A stretch of DNA of 64,000 nucleotides from Desmonostoc vinosum HA7617-LM4 (lineage in GTDB: Bacteria; Cyanobacteriota; Cyanobacteriia; Cyanobacteriales; Nostocaceae), in NCBI GenBank assembly GCA_019359515.1, contig JAHHHC010000009.1, positions 124,001-188,000 of the forward strand, read 5' to 3'. Position 1 is the stretch's first letter. Every line of letters starts with the position of its first letter. The position numbers and the translations under genes are program-made. Below, one piece after another: positions 26,994-37,036 of this stretch. The notes beneath the pieces were generated by a model. It worked only from the letters and a program-made list of their open reading frames with translations. It was not told the DNA's origin and ran no database searches.

Positions 26994-27425
26994 GAAAGCA
27001 TTGATCATCTCAAGAGGTTTAATTCTAGTATTTACTTTATTTTTGATGGTTATATAAGTAGTGATAAATCCTTTGGTAGAGACGCGTCATGACTCGTCTC
27101 TACAATGGTTTACTTCGGGGTTTTTGGCCCTAGCAATTTAAGATTTTTTGTCATATTACTTGACGACAACTACTACAACAGGGAAAATCACCAAGAGCAT
27201 ACTGCTGACTCTACTTGGAAAATCCTCCATGGATCTCCCAATTTAAGAAGATTGGCGTGAGACTTTAAAGCCCTAAAGTGTAGTTTTCCTGCGTTGCCAA
27301 CAGCAACTGCTCTACTTAGTTAAAGCTTAACCAAGCACTGCTTCACCGCAATTGCTGCACAATTCTACTCGCCTTTAAACTTTAATACCTTTTTTGTAAA
27401 AAAACATTATTCAATCAATAATCTG
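26994..27425. other. intergenic region downstream of minE
   Basis: 432 bases without a gene. It contains a 28-base imperfect palindrome at 27076-27103 (GTAGAGACG...CGTCTCTAC), the same repeat family as the one at 46565-46594. Otherwise AT-rich; the promoter of the transporter gene should lie at its right end but was not recognised. Confidence 0.6.
27076..27103. repeat. GTAGAGACG palindromic repeat
   Basis: Arms GTAGAGACG and CGTCTCTAC enclose GCGTCATGACT. A related perfect 30-base palindrome is inserted in a duplicated antitoxin gene at 46565-46594, showing this is a mobile or dispersed element. Confidence 0.75.
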
Positions 27426-28301
27426 ATGCAGACTGCAAATACCTTGCACTTAAAAGGAATAACACTGCTTATCCTTGTTAATTTAATTAGTGCGACAACT
27501 TTCCCATTGACTAAAGACATTGTTAGTAGCGTTTCACCAAGCGTGTTAATCGGCACACGCTTTATGATAGCGTCAGTTTTTTTTGCAATCCACTTACGTA
27601 ATCTAAATTTACTTTTGCTCCGTGATGGTGTAATACTGGGACTTTTGTTATTTTTCTACTTAGCGATCGAAACGATCGCACTTGGAACAATACCAGCAAA
27701 CCGAGCAGTATTCATTGTCAGCCTCAGCGCCCTCATTGTACCTCTGCTGGGATGGCTGATTGGTCAGCGTGTAATGCTGAGAACTCTCCTAGCAGCTGTA
27801 ATTGCTGTAATTGGCATTGGTGCGATGTTTTGGGAAGAGGGGGAGTTAGGAATTGGCGATGTGTTGATGTTTTGTGATGCAGTTATTTATGCAGTCTATA
27901 CATTGTATATAGAGCGAGTCGCTTTACGTCATCCCACCTTACCACTCACTGGTATTCAATTACTGTTTACTGGGGGGCTAGGCGCATTCTGGAGTCACTC
28001 GCAAATATTGAACCAGTTTGAGGCAATAGAACAGCACTGGAGAGGAATTGTATACCTAACGCTGATTGCGACTGCTGCTGTAACTTGGCTTCAGATCCAA
28101 GCACAACGATGGGTTTCAGCCTGCGACGCTGCTTTAATTTACACCATAGAGCCATTATTCGCAGCTATATTCTCATATTGGCTGCTTGGCGAACAATTGG
28201 GAATACGTGGTCTAGCTGGCGCTATTCTTGTTTTAACAGCACTAATTTTGAGTCAAGCTTCTCAAGAAAGCGAGCCAGATTCCAAATTACAGAGTAGTTA
28301 A
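27426..28301 (+). CDS. EamA/DMT-superfamily transporter
   Basis: 291 residues, about ten predicted membrane helices in two EamA repeats (first ILVNLISATTFPLTKDIVSS..., second near FCDAVIYAVYTLYIERVAL). It ends with the typical EPLFAAIFSYWLLGEQLG motif of the second repeat. Likely a plasma-membrane exporter of amino acids or metabolites; the substrate cannot be inferred. Confidence 0.88.
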   Translation: MQTANTLHLKGITLLILVNLISATTFPLTKDIVSSVSPSVLIGTRFMIASVFFAIHLRNLNLLLLRDGVILGLLLFFYLAIETIALGTIPANRAVFIVSLSALIVPLLGWLIGQRVMLRTLLAAVIAVIGIGAMFWEEGELGIGDVLMFCDAVIYAVYTLYIERVALRHPTLPLTGIQLLFTGGLGAFWSHSQILNQFEAIEQHWRGIVYLTLIATAAVTWLQIQAQRWVSACDAALIYTIEPLFAAIFSYWLLGEQLGIRGLAGAILVLTALILSQASQESEPDSKLQSS

Positions 28302-28356
28302 GAAAAAAATTTCCCGTTGTCAGCGTTAGTAACAACGGGAATACATGCTATTTTTG

Positions 28357-28381
28357 GCGTTGCATAATTGCGGGATGATTT
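28357..28381. repeat. solo copy of a MITE end
   Basis: GGCGTTGCATAATTGCGGGA TGATT at 28357-28381 is the exact inverse of 30816-30840, the right end of the MITE-like element at 30661-30840. It lies downstream of the transporter gene. Confidence 0.75.
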
Positions 28382-28449
28382 GGGAATTTACATCAACAAT
28401 CATCCCTCTCAATCATTCCATGACTCAGCCATATCCTATTTCTTGTATG

Positions 28450-29763
28450 CTATCGATAGGCAACTTGTGGCCCTGACCAAACTTCTGTAAGTTCTCTACC
28501 AAAAGTAATCGGCTGATCAGCATCTGTAGTTGTATTTACAGTCTCACCGTTGTTAGAAACTTTTACGAGAGGCCAGTTTTCCTCACCCATTTCTCCAGCA
28601 CGGAAAAGTACATGATCTGGTTGACTTTTACTCCAACCTAACAATACTGCAATCTTCTCATGGTCATTTTCTACCTGAGCAGGAGCGACAGTGTTAGCGC
28701 GATTTTGTTGCCGATCCCAGATGACAGCATGATCTGTAGCATCCCCAGTGTTAAATATACCTTCAAACTTGCGTGCTAAAAAGCGATCGCCTTTTTCTGA
28801 CCAACTTACAGGAACTAACACCCCAATTGTACCCTTGGCATCAGTTGGTTCCGACGACACCACCTTTGTCTCTAAAAGCGGATCTTTATCACCAGCAGTT
28901 GAAGCCATCACCCACAACTTCTTGGTTTGTAAATCTTGAACAAACAGAACGCTGGTGACGCGGCTATTATACATTTCTGGTTTTACTTCTAGCTGCACTC
29001 GACTATAAACAGCATATTTGCCATCTGGAGAAACCACAGGAATGCTGCGGTAGTAGCGCACTCCAGAACCACCTTGAGAACCAATAGCCTCTTGAGTAGC
29101 TGTAATCCACTTCCAAGGAATCGGATGAGGACTTCCTATCGGATCTGTTTGTTCTGCTTGGGCTTCTTCGTCAAGCTGTTCAACAGGTATTTCTGTGGTC
29201 GTGCTTGGTTGTGATATTCTTACATTTGGTGCAACTTGAGCAGTCGCTAATAATTTCGCCACCACAGCTTTTCTTACCTGGATATTTTCTCCTCTTTTCA
29301 AAGACTGGACTCTGGCAGCTTTTAATTTTTGTACTAATTTAAATTGACTAATAGGTACATCTACTACTGGTGCCAATTCAACACCATTCAATTGGTCGCT
29401 AACAGACACATTACTATTTGATAGAGAATTATTTTCTACTAAAGACTTAATTTTATCTGCTTGTAACACCTGTGGTTCTTCAACAACAGGCATTTTCTTC
29501 AGATTAGAGTCAAGTTGTGCTGTTAAGGAGTTGACTTGCTCTGCTTTAGTCATTTCGGTTGTTTTCGGTTCCCCAACCGCAACAACTTCTTGGGAAACAG
29601 AATTAGATTCTTCCGCTGTAGAAGTTGTTTTTGCTACTTTAGTTTTTGCTGTACTTGAATAACTCGATGCCCCAAATAAGGGTGCAATTAGTATCATAAC
29701 GACAGCGTAAGTAAAAAGTGGTCGCGCGCGGAACCAGCCTGACAGCAAAAGGGGTTTAAGCAT
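28450..29763 (-). CDS. exported or membrane-anchored protein, TolB-like C-terminal part
   Basis: Start set at ATG 29763 (MLKPLLLSGWFRARPLFTYA); the longer frame uses TTG. About 437 residues. One N-terminal membrane segment (FTYAVVMILIAPLFGA), then a Ser/Glu/Val-rich linker to ~residue 200. The C-terminal domain (RSIPVVSPDGKYAVYSRVQL, LFVQDLQTKKLWVMAS, VPVSWSEKGDRFLARKF, HAVIWDRQQNR) looks like beta-propeller blades of the TolB/PD40 kind. Probably a periplasmic protein. No function assigned. Confidence 0.78.
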   Translation of the reverse strand: MLKPLLLSGWFRARPLFTYAVVMILIAPLFGASSYSSTAKTKVAKTTSTAEESNSVSQEVVAVGEPKTTEMTKAEQVNSLTAQLDSNLKKMPVVEEPQVLQADKIKSLVENNSLSNSNVSVSDQLNGVELAPVVDVPISQFKLVQKLKAARVQSLKRGENIQVRKAVVAKLLATAQVAPNVRISQPSTTTEIPVEQLDEEAQAEQTDPIGSPHPIPWKWITATQEAIGSQGGSGVRYYRSIPVVSPDGKYAVYSRVQLEVKPEMYNSRVTSVLFVQDLQTKKLWVMASTAGDKDPLLETKVVSSEPTDAKGTIGVLVPVSWSEKGDRFLARKFEGIFNTGDATDHAVIWDRQQNRANTVAPAQVENDHEKIAVLLGWSKSQPDHVLFRAGEMGEENWPLVKVSNNGETVNTTTDADQPITFGRELTEVWSGPQVAYR

Positions 29764-31201
29764 GTGTAGACTCTCTAGAGGGGGGTTGCTGTGGAGGAGC
29801 AATATTTATGTAGCAAGGAGATAGGCTATGATTATATGTATAACAAGAAACTAAAGCTTTTACGAGATAGTTTGTGCCAGATTTGCTGATTTGTACAAAA
29901 GTTAAGTAACATTATTGACGTTTTCCTTTATAAAGTACTGAATATTTTTTTACAGAAATATGGCAGTATGGTAATTATGCTGATAACTCAGTAATTACTA
30001 CATACTGTTGAGCGCTACTTACCACAGATCCAATTGCACAAAAAATCAGGACTGGTAAGGCGATATTTAAAATGTTGTCACTGGCAACCGAAGTCAGAAA
30101 GTTTGGCTGTTATAAACTTTGTTAGCAATAGCTAAACTCTGGCAAGCGAGTTTTTTAAACACTGCTATGACAGCACAGACCCTAATAACGGTAAATGTGA
30201 GGCGTTATGTGAGCTTGGATAAGCTGACATCCAATATATGATACTCAAAAGATGCCGTCTTCATCCACCCAAATTCATAAATTGCAATCGAAGCTATAGA
30301 TTATAGTTAAGACGCAATACTATTTTAGAGACACAACTGCATTTCATGCCAAATTGAGGGAAGATTAGCCAAAAAAATTTATTAGATAGATGCGATCGCG
30401 GCTAAGTGTAATACGTAGGCTCTTAATTTGAATTAACTAGATGCAGCTCAATACTACTTGGTATGCTTGCCAATTCAATATAAGTCTATCAAAGAACGTA
30501 TACTTTCACCAGTATTAGCGCGCTTGATGATCAATTTAATAAAGCACAAGGCAGTCCCCACATCCAGTTATTGCACTTTATTCGCTGTCACCAATAACCC
30601 GTTCCCACTCTAAGACTACCTAACTAGACCATAAATATGCTGAATTGTATTCTGGATTTGTGGCGTTGCTGAATCATAGGATGAAATATGATGGATTGAA
30701 ATCTCAAACTCTTTATTCTCTCTGCGCCTCTGCGCGGCAGTCGCTACAACGGGGGGAACCCCAGCAACGCGCTGCCTTGCCTCTGCGTGTTAGCGTAGCG
30801 GGGCGTAGCCCGATAAATCATCCCGCAATTATGCAACGCCGAATTTGTTTTGGGGTTTAAAGTTGTGAGCCTTGAAAATAGGTTTCCAGCTTTTCCTGAA
30901 CCTATTCAATGATGATACCTACAGACAGATGATGCAATAATTGTTACCTAAGTAGATGAATCATATATTCAGCTAAATGAGGCATAATTCGCAATTAAAT
31001 AAAATACTGATTGAGGAGAGGATCGCATATCCTCCCCTCAATCATTAGACCTTTCTTGAAAGTAGGGAATAGGGAGTACGGAGTGGGAAAGAAATATTTT
31101 CATAGTTCCTTGCGAATGGCTACGCTCAGTAACTATAATCTTTCCGTTTTTAACCCAATACCCAATACCCAGTACCTAATCACCAGTCCCTTTTAATTAA
31201 C
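29764..31201. other. 1.4 kb gene-poor region
   Basis: No credible gene; short frames here are interrupted or repeat-derived. It holds a MITE-like element (30661-30840), a block with 'CTCTGCGCCTCTGCG' and 'GTTAGCGTAGCGGGGCG' words, and G-rich 'AGTAGGGAATAGGG' repeats around 31061-31085. The part next to 29764 must contain the promoter of the minus-strand gene. Confidence 0.6.
30661..30840. mobile_element. MITE-like element with GGCGTTGC terminal repeats
   Basis: The left end GGCGTTGCTGAATCATAGGA and the right end ...ATTATGCAACGCC are imperfect inverted repeats (GGCGTTGC identical, then similar). The interior (~130 bases) has no coding capacity and carries cyanobacterial repeat words. A solo end is found at 28357. 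The mobilising transposase is not in this window, and no clear target-site duplication was seen. Confidence 0.6.
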
Positions 31202-32257
31202 CTATCTCAAAGAACCTTCAGTTTGCTTGCCCATTCTTTCTTGAATCTTGCTCTTAGCAGCTTTGAATTCTGTAGCCAACTGCTCAGTTTGCTGAGTATT
31301 CAAATTATTACGAATAGCAGCAAACATGGTGCTTTCTTCTTGACGAATATGGTCGCCAACTGCATCCATTAACTGTCTGACTTTATCTTTGAATTGAGAA
31401 GAAGAAGGACTAATAGCCTTAATTTCCTCTAACATCTGCTTCATTTCAGCTTGTTCGTCATACAGTTCTTGGGTGTCATTTTCACCGTAGAAAGAACGTA
31501 CTCTCGGGTAAACAACTTCTTCTTCAGCTTCAGCATGAACACTCAAATCTTTATAGATTTGACCGAAGTATTCTTGAATCTTTTGTTGGTCGTTGCTTTG
31601 CAGCAATTCGGTGAAGAGAATATTCACTTTATTGTGATCCAAACGGATGACATCTTGAATATTCATATCCTTTTTGTCAGCACCTTGGGTAACGGCACTA
31701 CCCACTACACCACTAAATGCTGCCATAGCATCCTGAACTCGTGCCCAAATTCCTTGGTCTGCATCTTGTCCGGTTAGTTCACGAACACCCAAGATTTCTA
31801 AAACACCCTTGAGTTGCTCTTGATGGGCACGGTTCTCAAAATTAATGGTATTTAAAGGCCCAATAGCAGCCATCACATCAGCACCTACTTTTTGTGCTGC
31901 CTTGTGAATTGTCAAGCCAGTCATCACTTGTTGATGCTTTAACAATTCGTGCTGAAATACTTTTTCATACAGACTTAGTTCAGAACCTTGCATTAATTCC
32001 TGAACCTTTTGAACCATTTGTTGAAGAGTGTTTTTAGGCTGTCCTTGAATGCCATACTGAACGATTACAGTTTCTAAAACACCGAGGTTTTTCTGATCGT
32101 CATTGAGCATATCCTGAAAGCGTTTAGAGATTTCTGAATCGTTAGATTCTCTCGCAAACAACTGCTCATTTTTAATTAGCAACTGTTGTATTGCTTTCAT
32201 GTCTGCCAATTTAACGGCAATAGCGTTACGTTTTGTATCATCTAAAGTAGATACCAT
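31202..32257 (-). CDS. ferritin-like/hemerythrin domain protein
   Basis: 351 residues, ATG with AGGAG nine bases upstream. The C-terminal ~150 residues are a hemerythrin HHE domain: VIRLDHNKVNILFTELL, LSVHAEAEEEVVYPRVRSFY and GDHIRQEESTMFAAIRNNL supply the His/Glu ligands of a di-iron site. The N-terminal ~170 residues are helical with FQHELLKHQQVMTGLTIHKA, reminiscent of DUF892/ferritin-like proteins. Cytoplasmic. Possible role in oxygen or iron sensing or storage; not established. Confidence 0.85.
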   Translation of the reverse strand: MVSTLDDTKRNAIAVKLADMKAIQQLLIKNEQLFARESNDSEISKRFQDMLNDDQKNLGVLETVIVQYGIQGQPKNTLQQMVQKVQELMQGSELSLYEKVFQHELLKHQQVMTGLTIHKAAQKVGADVMAAIGPLNTINFENRAHQEQLKGVLEILGVRELTGQDADQGIWARVQDAMAAFSGVVGSAVTQGADKKDMNIQDVIRLDHNKVNILFTELLQSNDQQKIQEYFGQIYKDLSVHAEAEEEVVYPRVRSFYGENDTQELYDEQAEMKQMLEEIKAISPSSSQFKDKVRQLMDAVGDHIRQEESTMFAAIRNNLNTQQTEQLATEFKAAKSKIQERMGKQTEGSLR

Positions 32258-32646
32258 CTTTAGTTCTCCTCGAAAAAGTATTCGGAATTATTGCCTCTTT
32301 TAGATTGGCACAATAACTAGTGATATTCCCTCATACTTTTGAGCGATTGCCTTCGTGACTCAGGATAGAAAAATAGAATATTTATTTTTAATTTTTTATC
32401 TACTCTTTTAGATAGACAAATATCAAGTCTGCGACTCCCTCGTCAGATAGATAAAATTTTATGATTAATTATTTAGATTATCTCAAAGATAGTAAAAGTT
32501 AGGAAATTAAGTAATAATGCCAAAAAACTTTGGAATTTGAGAACAGGCGCTGATTAGAAAATTCAAAATTCAAAATTCAAATTAACATTGCAACCCGAAG
32601 TTTATTTTCAACAAATTTCTTCCGCTTAATACAGAGAACACTAATT
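32258..32646. other. intergenic region between divergent genes
   Basis: 389 AT-rich bases between the hemerythrin gene and the DUF2231 gene. Only short 'AAAATTCAAAATTCAAA' repeats (32559-32581) stand out. No gene; promoters are expected but not recognised. Confidence 0.5.
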
Positions 32647-33198
32647 ATGGAAACTACAGAAACCTCACAAACAACCTCAACACCTTTCCCAAATATCCCA
32701 CCAATTATTGAGAGTGATGATAGAGAGTATGTTGATACCGGTGTACCAAGCACAGTTGCAATCGCGGGACATCCCTTACATCCTTTGAGTGTCATCTTCC
32801 CCATAGCCTTTTTAGCCGCCGCCTTGGGAAGCGATGTTGGTTACTGGTTAACTAATGATTTCTTCTGGGCTAGGGCCTCCCTGTGGCTAATCGGGCTGGG
32901 ATTAGCAGGAGGTATCCTCGCTTCCCTAATTGGTATCAGTGACTTCTTAAAAATTGAACGAGTCCGCAAGCGTACCGCCGGCTGGGCGCACTTAATTCTT
33001 AACGTTTCTATTCTAACTTTGACACTCGTTAACTTTCTTTTGCGTGTGGGCAACGCTGAATCAAGAATATTACCTTGGGGGCTACTAATCTCACTCATTG
33101 TCGGTACATTAACTAGCGTTTCCGGCTGGTTTGGTGCTGAACTCTCCTACCGTCACAAAATTGGTGTAGTTGGCGCTGGTAGTAGAAGATATCCGTAA
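32647..33198 (+). CDS. DUF2231 membrane protein
   Basis: 183 residues. The family hallmark AGHPLHPLSVIFPIAFLAAA is at ~40-60, with four predicted membrane helices. The WAHLILN segment carries a conserved His, as in putative heme- or quinone-linked DUF2231 proteins. The N-terminal 35 residues are Thr/Pro-rich. Probably an inner-membrane protein of unknown role. Confidence 0.85.
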   Translation: METTETSQTTSTPFPNIPPIIESDDREYVDTGVPSTVAIAGHPLHPLSVIFPIAFLAAALGSDVGYWLTNDFFWARASLWLIGLGLAGGILASLIGISDFLKIERVRKRTAGWAHLILNVSILTLTLVNFLLRVGNAESRILPWGLLISLIVGTLTSVSGWFGAELSYRHKIGVVGAGSRRYP

Positions 33199-33341
33199 GT
33201 TGGGGACTGGGGAGATGAGGGGGATGAGGGAGATGAGGGGGATATTTTCTTTGCGTCTGCGCGTCCCTGTATCTTTGCGTTTCGATTCCCAATTCCCCAT
33301 TCCCAAAGGCTAAAATCTCCATAGTCTTTAGCTTTGATTAA

Positions 33342-33764
33342 ATGCCTCGCAATCGTCAGCAAACAATATTGATACTCATCTCTGTGTTCATCACAGTGCC
33401 GATGGGCTTTTTATTTAAGTATTACACTGGGCCTGCTCATCAATGGTTTAACAATTACGTCGCTGCTGTAATTTATGAAATATTTTGGTGCTTGTTTGCA
33501 TTCTGGTTTAATAGAACTCAAGCAGCGATCATCCAAATCCCAGTAGGAGTTTTTATCGTTACCTGTATATTGGAGTTTTTGCAACTTTGGCATCCGCCAC
33601 TATTAAAAGAAATTCGCACTACTTTAATAGGTAAATGGTTACTTGGTACCACCTTTGCTTGGTGGGATTTTCCTCACTACGCATTAGGTTGTGTATTAGG
33701 TTGGTTGTGGTTGCAACAATTGCACAAAATAGGTCATGCAAAAAAAAGTCAAGGTGAAACCTAA
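33342..33764 (+). CDS. DUF2809 membrane protein
   Basis: 140 residues, four membrane helices. [20 protein letters not shown] and [12 protein letters not shown] are characteristic of DUF2809; [14 protein letters not shown] closes the protein. It overlaps the following DUF167 gene by 29 bases, implying co-transcription. Function unknown. Confidence 0.83.
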   Translation: MPRNRQQTILILISVFITVPMGFLFKYYTGPAHQWFNNYVAAVIYEIFWCLFAFWFNRTQAAIIQIPVGVFIVTCILEFLQLWHPPLLKEIRTTLIGKWLLGTTFAWWDFPHYALGCVLGWLWLQQLHKIGHAKKSQGET

Positions 33765-33963
33765 TTCAAAACAGCAAAAGATTGCAGAACAACCTGATGG
33801 TAGCTTGACTGTGTATTTGAAATCGCCTCCTGTAAACGGCAAAGCTAATGAAGAGTTAATTCAACTACTAGCTGAAAAATTTGATGTATCCAAATCCTGT
33901 ATCAGAATTAAGTCCGGTTTATTCTCTCGACAAAAACTAATTGAGATTGATACAAATGCTTAA
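33736..33963 (+). CDS. DUF167 (YggU) family protein
   Basis: 75 residues. Typical YggU core: [30 protein letters not shown] and [15 protein letters not shown]. It starts inside the upstream DUF2809 gene (different frame). Small soluble protein of unknown function, widespread in bacteria and archaea. Confidence 0.9.
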   Translation: MQKKVKVKPNSKQQKIAEQPDGSLTVYLKSPPVNGKANEELIQLLAEKFDVSKSCIRIKSGLFSRQKLIEIDTNA

Positions 33964-34074
33964 GTTTGATGTTTTTCTGGTTACTAGTCTACTCACCAGT
34001 AATACTTTTTAAAGTACTGGAATTTTTTAGGAATGAGAATCATACTCTCAAGAATATACTCCCCAATACTAGTA

Positions 34075-34710
34075 TCAAAGACTCGTCAAGCACAATGTTG
34101 ATTCTTGTGTGATGCTAATATACCCTGGCTGAGCTTTGACCCGTTCTATCCAAGCTTGGATGGCAGGAAATTGTGTTAAATCAAACCCACCTTCATCGGC
34201 AACGTGGGTGTAAGCAAATAAAGCAATGTCCGCAATTGTATAACGCTCATTCACAAAAAAAGTGTGCGCGGTTAAATGCTTTTCCATCAGCTTAAGTGCT
34301 GCATAACCGGGTTCACGTTTATGCTTTATTGCTTCGTGATATTCCTCAGACTTCCCTAAAATAGAAATCCAAAATCTAGATGTAGCAATAAAAGGTTCAT
34401 GGCTGTATTGTTCAAAAAATAACCATTGCAGAACTTGCGCTCGTAAAAAGCGATCGTATGGCAAGAATTCTGTGCATTCACTCAGATACACCAATATAGC
34501 ATTAGATTCTGCTAAGTATTTCCCTGGTTCAATTTCCAAAACTGGAATCTTACCGTGAGGATTTTTACTTAAAAAATCTGGAGTTCGAGTCTCTTGTTTT
34601 AAGATATTAACCTCTACTCGCTCAAAGGGCATACCAAGCTGTGTCAATAAAAGACGTATCTTGTAACCATTGCCGGAGGGTAAAAAATCGTACAAACGTA
34701 GCATTTCCAT
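34075..34710 (-). CDS. glutathione S-transferase family protein
   Basis: 211 residues. N-terminal thioredoxin-like domain with SGNGYKIRLLLTQLGMPFE, NPHGKIPVLEI (cis-Pro) and LAESNAILVYLSE; helical C-terminal domain with YTIADIALFAYTHVADEGGF. Likely a Ser-type GST of the bacterial beta/nu group. Substrate unknown. ATG at 34710; a second ATG two codons later is also possible. Confidence 0.9.
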   Translation of the reverse strand: MEMLRLYDFLPSGNGYKIRLLLTQLGMPFERVEVNILKQETRTPDFLSKNPHGKIPVLEIEPGKYLAESNAILVYLSECTEFLPYDRFLRAQVLQWLFFEQYSHEPFIATSRFWISILGKSEEYHEAIKHKREPGYAALKLMEKHLTAHTFFVNERYTIADIALFAYTHVADEGGFDLTQFPAIQAWIERVKAQPGYISITQESTLCLTSL

Positions 34711-34919
34711 ATCAAATAAATAGTGAGGAATGTGTTGAAAATTGAGGCTTTAAAATACAATATCTTACCAAATGATTTTCTACAAACCGGATATATATTT
34801 TTTTATTGAGCGTTTAAGTGCAACACAGAATTATCTGAAAAAATAAAAATCAAGCTATTAAAGTATTATTTATTCCTAGTATTTGATGTTAGTTTTAGTT
34901 AGTGGTCGAGAATAAAAGT

Positions 34920-35591
34920 ATGTGTGGAAGATTCACTTTAAGCCAACCACCAACCGCCATAGCTCAATTCTTTCATATTGAGGAAGTTCCGGATTTTGTT
35001 GCCGAATATAACATTGCACCTACGCAATTAGTAGCAACAGTGTTACATAATCCCGATCATGGCAAGCGTGAATTTCGGCATTTATATTGGGGGTTGATTC
35101 CCTCTTGGGCTAAAGATTCCAAGATAGCGGCGAAGCTAATCAACGCCAGATCAGAAACCGTTGCTGAAAAACCAGCTTTTCGATCAGCTTTCAAGCAAAG
35201 ACGCTGTTTAGTGCTGGCTGATGGCTTTTATGAATGGCAAAAACAACAAAGTAAAAAGCAGCCGTTTTATTTTCGTCTTCAAGATGGGCAACCATTTGTC
35301 TTTGCAGGGTTGTGGGAGAAATGGCAATCTCCTACCGAAGAAATAACCTCTTGTACAATTTTGACTACAACCGCTAACGAGTTACTGCAACCCATCCACG
35401 ATCGCATGCCTGTAATTCTCCAGCCACAAGATTACGATTTATGGCTAGATCCGCAAGTAAAAACAGCCGAGGTACTACAGTCGCTATTGCGTCCCTATCC
35501 AGCGCCAGCCATGGCAGCCCACCCGGTTAGCACCTTGGTGAATAGCCCTCGGCATAACCAGCCGGAGTGCATCGTGCCTGTTGGCGAATAG
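34920..35591 (+). CDS. SOS response-associated peptidase (YedK/HMCES)
   Basis: Start set at ATG 34920 so that Cys2 of MCGRFTL becomes N-terminal after Met removal, as required for the family's DNA-protein crosslinking chemistry; the frame extends six codons to a GTG upstream. 223 residues, with [36 protein letters not shown] and the catalytic His in IHDRMPVIL. It covalently shields abasic sites in single-stranded DNA. Confidence 0.93.
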   Translation: MCGRFTLSQPPTAIAQFFHIEEVPDFVAEYNIAPTQLVATVLHNPDHGKREFRHLYWGLIPSWAKDSKIAAKLINARSETVAEKPAFRSAFKQRRCLVLADGFYEWQKQQSKKQPFYFRLQDGQPFVFAGLWEKWQSPTEEITSCTILTTTANELLQPIHDRMPVILQPQDYDLWLDPQVKTAEVLQSLLRPYPAPAMAAHPVSTLVNSPRHNQPECIVPVGE

Positions 35592-35960
35592 GGAGTGGGG
35601 AGTAGCTGACAGGTGTAGGTTTTTAATATTTTGCGCTTTGAACGACGCGGGGACGCGGAGACGCGGGGACGCGGAGACGCGGGGAGGCGGGGACGCGGGG
35701 ACGCGGGGACGCGGGGAAAGATTTCGGAACAGAAAATTAGGCTTTTTCAGACTGAATGTAAAATATCTACACCTATCAAGTGGGGAGTGGGGAGTAGCAC
35801 TTCGATTTCGCTCAGTGACCGGGAGTAGGGACTGGCACTGTATACTATGGACTAGAGAAAAGTTTTTCCTAGTCCCCAATCCCCATTCCCCAATCCCCAG
35901 TCCCCAGTCCCCAATCCCCAGTCCCCAATCCCCAATCCCCAGTCCCCAGTCCCCAAACAT
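35592..35960. repeat. low-complexity G-rich/C-rich repeat block
   Basis: 35649-35718 is a run of CGCGGGGA/CGCGGAGA octamers; 35870-35955 is a run of CCCCAAT/CCCCAGT heptamers in the other polarity. The word GTGGGGAGTAG flanks both. It fills the whole gap between the YedK-like gene and ycf3, so the ycf3 promoter must be in or beyond it. Open frames here are repeat artefacts. Confidence 0.85.
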
Positions 35961-36482
35961 ATGCCAAGAACACAAAAAAACGATAACTTCATTGACAAAT
36001 CCTTTACAGTCATGGCAGACATTATCCTCAAGATTCTGCCAACGAATAGAAAAGCCAAGGAAGCGTTTGTTTATTACCGAGATGGCATGTCGGCGCAGGC
36101 AGAAGGTGAATATGCCGAAGCTTTGGAATATTACGAGGAAGCCCTAACACTAGAGGAAGATACCAACGATAAGAGCTATATTTTCTACAATATGGGACTC
36201 ATCTATGCCAGCAACGGCGACCATGACAAAGCTTTAGAACTGTATCACCAAGCGATTGAATTGAATCCACGCTTACCCCAAGCCTTGAATAATATTGCCG
36301 TGATTTATCACTACAAAGGGGAAAAAGCGAAAGAGGCAGGCGATAACGACGGTGGCGAAGCATTATTTGACCAAGCAGCAGACTATTGGATTAGAGCGAT
36401 TCGTATGGCTCCCAATAACTACATTGAAGCCCAAAACTGGTTAAAAACAACTGGGCGATCGCAAATTGACGTATTCTTTTAG
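35961..36482 (+). CDS. ycf3: photosystem I assembly protein Ycf3
   Basis: 173 residues, the normal length. It starts [20 protein letters not shown] and carries three TPRs ([60 protein letters not shown]). It is required for photosystem I assembly at the thylakoid membrane. A strong sign that the host is photosynthetic. Confidence 0.97.
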   Translation: MPRTQKNDNFIDKSFTVMADIILKILPTNRKAKEAFVYYRDGMSAQAEGEYAEALEYYEEALTLEEDTNDKSYIFYNMGLIYASNGDHDKALELYHQAIELNPRLPQALNNIAVIYHYKGEKAKEAGDNDGGEALFDQAADYWIRAIRMAPNNYIEAQNWLKTTGRSQIDVFF

Positions 36483-36556
36483 TCCTCATTAGTCCTTTGT
36501 CATTTGCTAAGGATTAATGACTAATGAACAATGACCAATAGACTAATGACAATTTT

Positions 36557-36847
36557 ATGATTGACCAAGAACAAGTACGTAAAGTAGCAAATCTTGCTCG
36601 TTTAGAATTGACTCCAGAAGAAGAGGAGCAGTTTACAACCCAATTAGGAAATATTCTTGACTATATCGAGCAACTTAATGAACTCGATGTTAGCAATGTA
36701 TCTCCGACCACACGGGCAATTGATGTCAGTAATGTGACGCGAGAGGATGAACTACAACCCTATCCTGACCGAGAAGATATCCTCAACAGCGCACCTGAAC
36801 AGGAAGGCGAATTTTTTAAAGTACCAAAAATTCTGAATGCTGAATAG
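36557..36847 (+). CDS. gatC: Asp-tRNA(Asn)/Glu-tRNA(Gln) amidotransferase subunit C
   Basis: 96 residues with the GatC pattern: [37 protein letters not shown] and the C-terminal FFKVPKIL. It works with GatA/GatB (not here) to amidate mischarged tRNA. Confidence 0.95.
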   Translation: MIDQEQVRKVANLARLELTPEEEEQFTTQLGNILDYIEQLNELDVSNVSPTTRAIDVSNVTREDELQPYPDREDILNSAPEQEGEFFKVPKILNAE

Positions 36848-37020
36848 TCATTAGTCATTCGTCATTGTTGAGCTATGCGGTCTTGGGGAGCCACCCCCGT
36901 GGGCGGGTTTCCTCCATGAGCGACTAGCGATCTTTGCAGCGGTAGCGAGGAACGAGCGTCGGTACGAGCGTCCGTAGGAGCGTCATCCGTAGGGTCATTA
37001 GTCATTCGTTAATGCACCTT
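36848..37020. repeat. mosaic of short dispersed repeats
   Basis: TTAGTCATTCGTCATT flanks a core of GGTAGCGAGGAACGAGCGTCGG and GAGCGTCCGTAGGAGCGTC words. Similar words recur at 49855-50010. No coding content. Confidence 0.7.
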
Positions 37021-37036
37021 AACCAAGGAGAAAACT

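Noticed and set aside
30645-30860. 71-codon frame across the MITE-like element
   Set aside because: It lies over inverted ends and repeat words, has no ribosome site and no protein-like composition.
35870-35955. CRISPR-like regular repeats
   Set aside because: The units are seven-base low-complexity tandem repeats without spacers.
35581-36147. Long Arg/Gly-rich and Pro/Ser-rich frames over 35581-36147
   Set aside because: They are translations of tandem G-rich and C-rich octamers and run into the real ycf3 gene in another frame.
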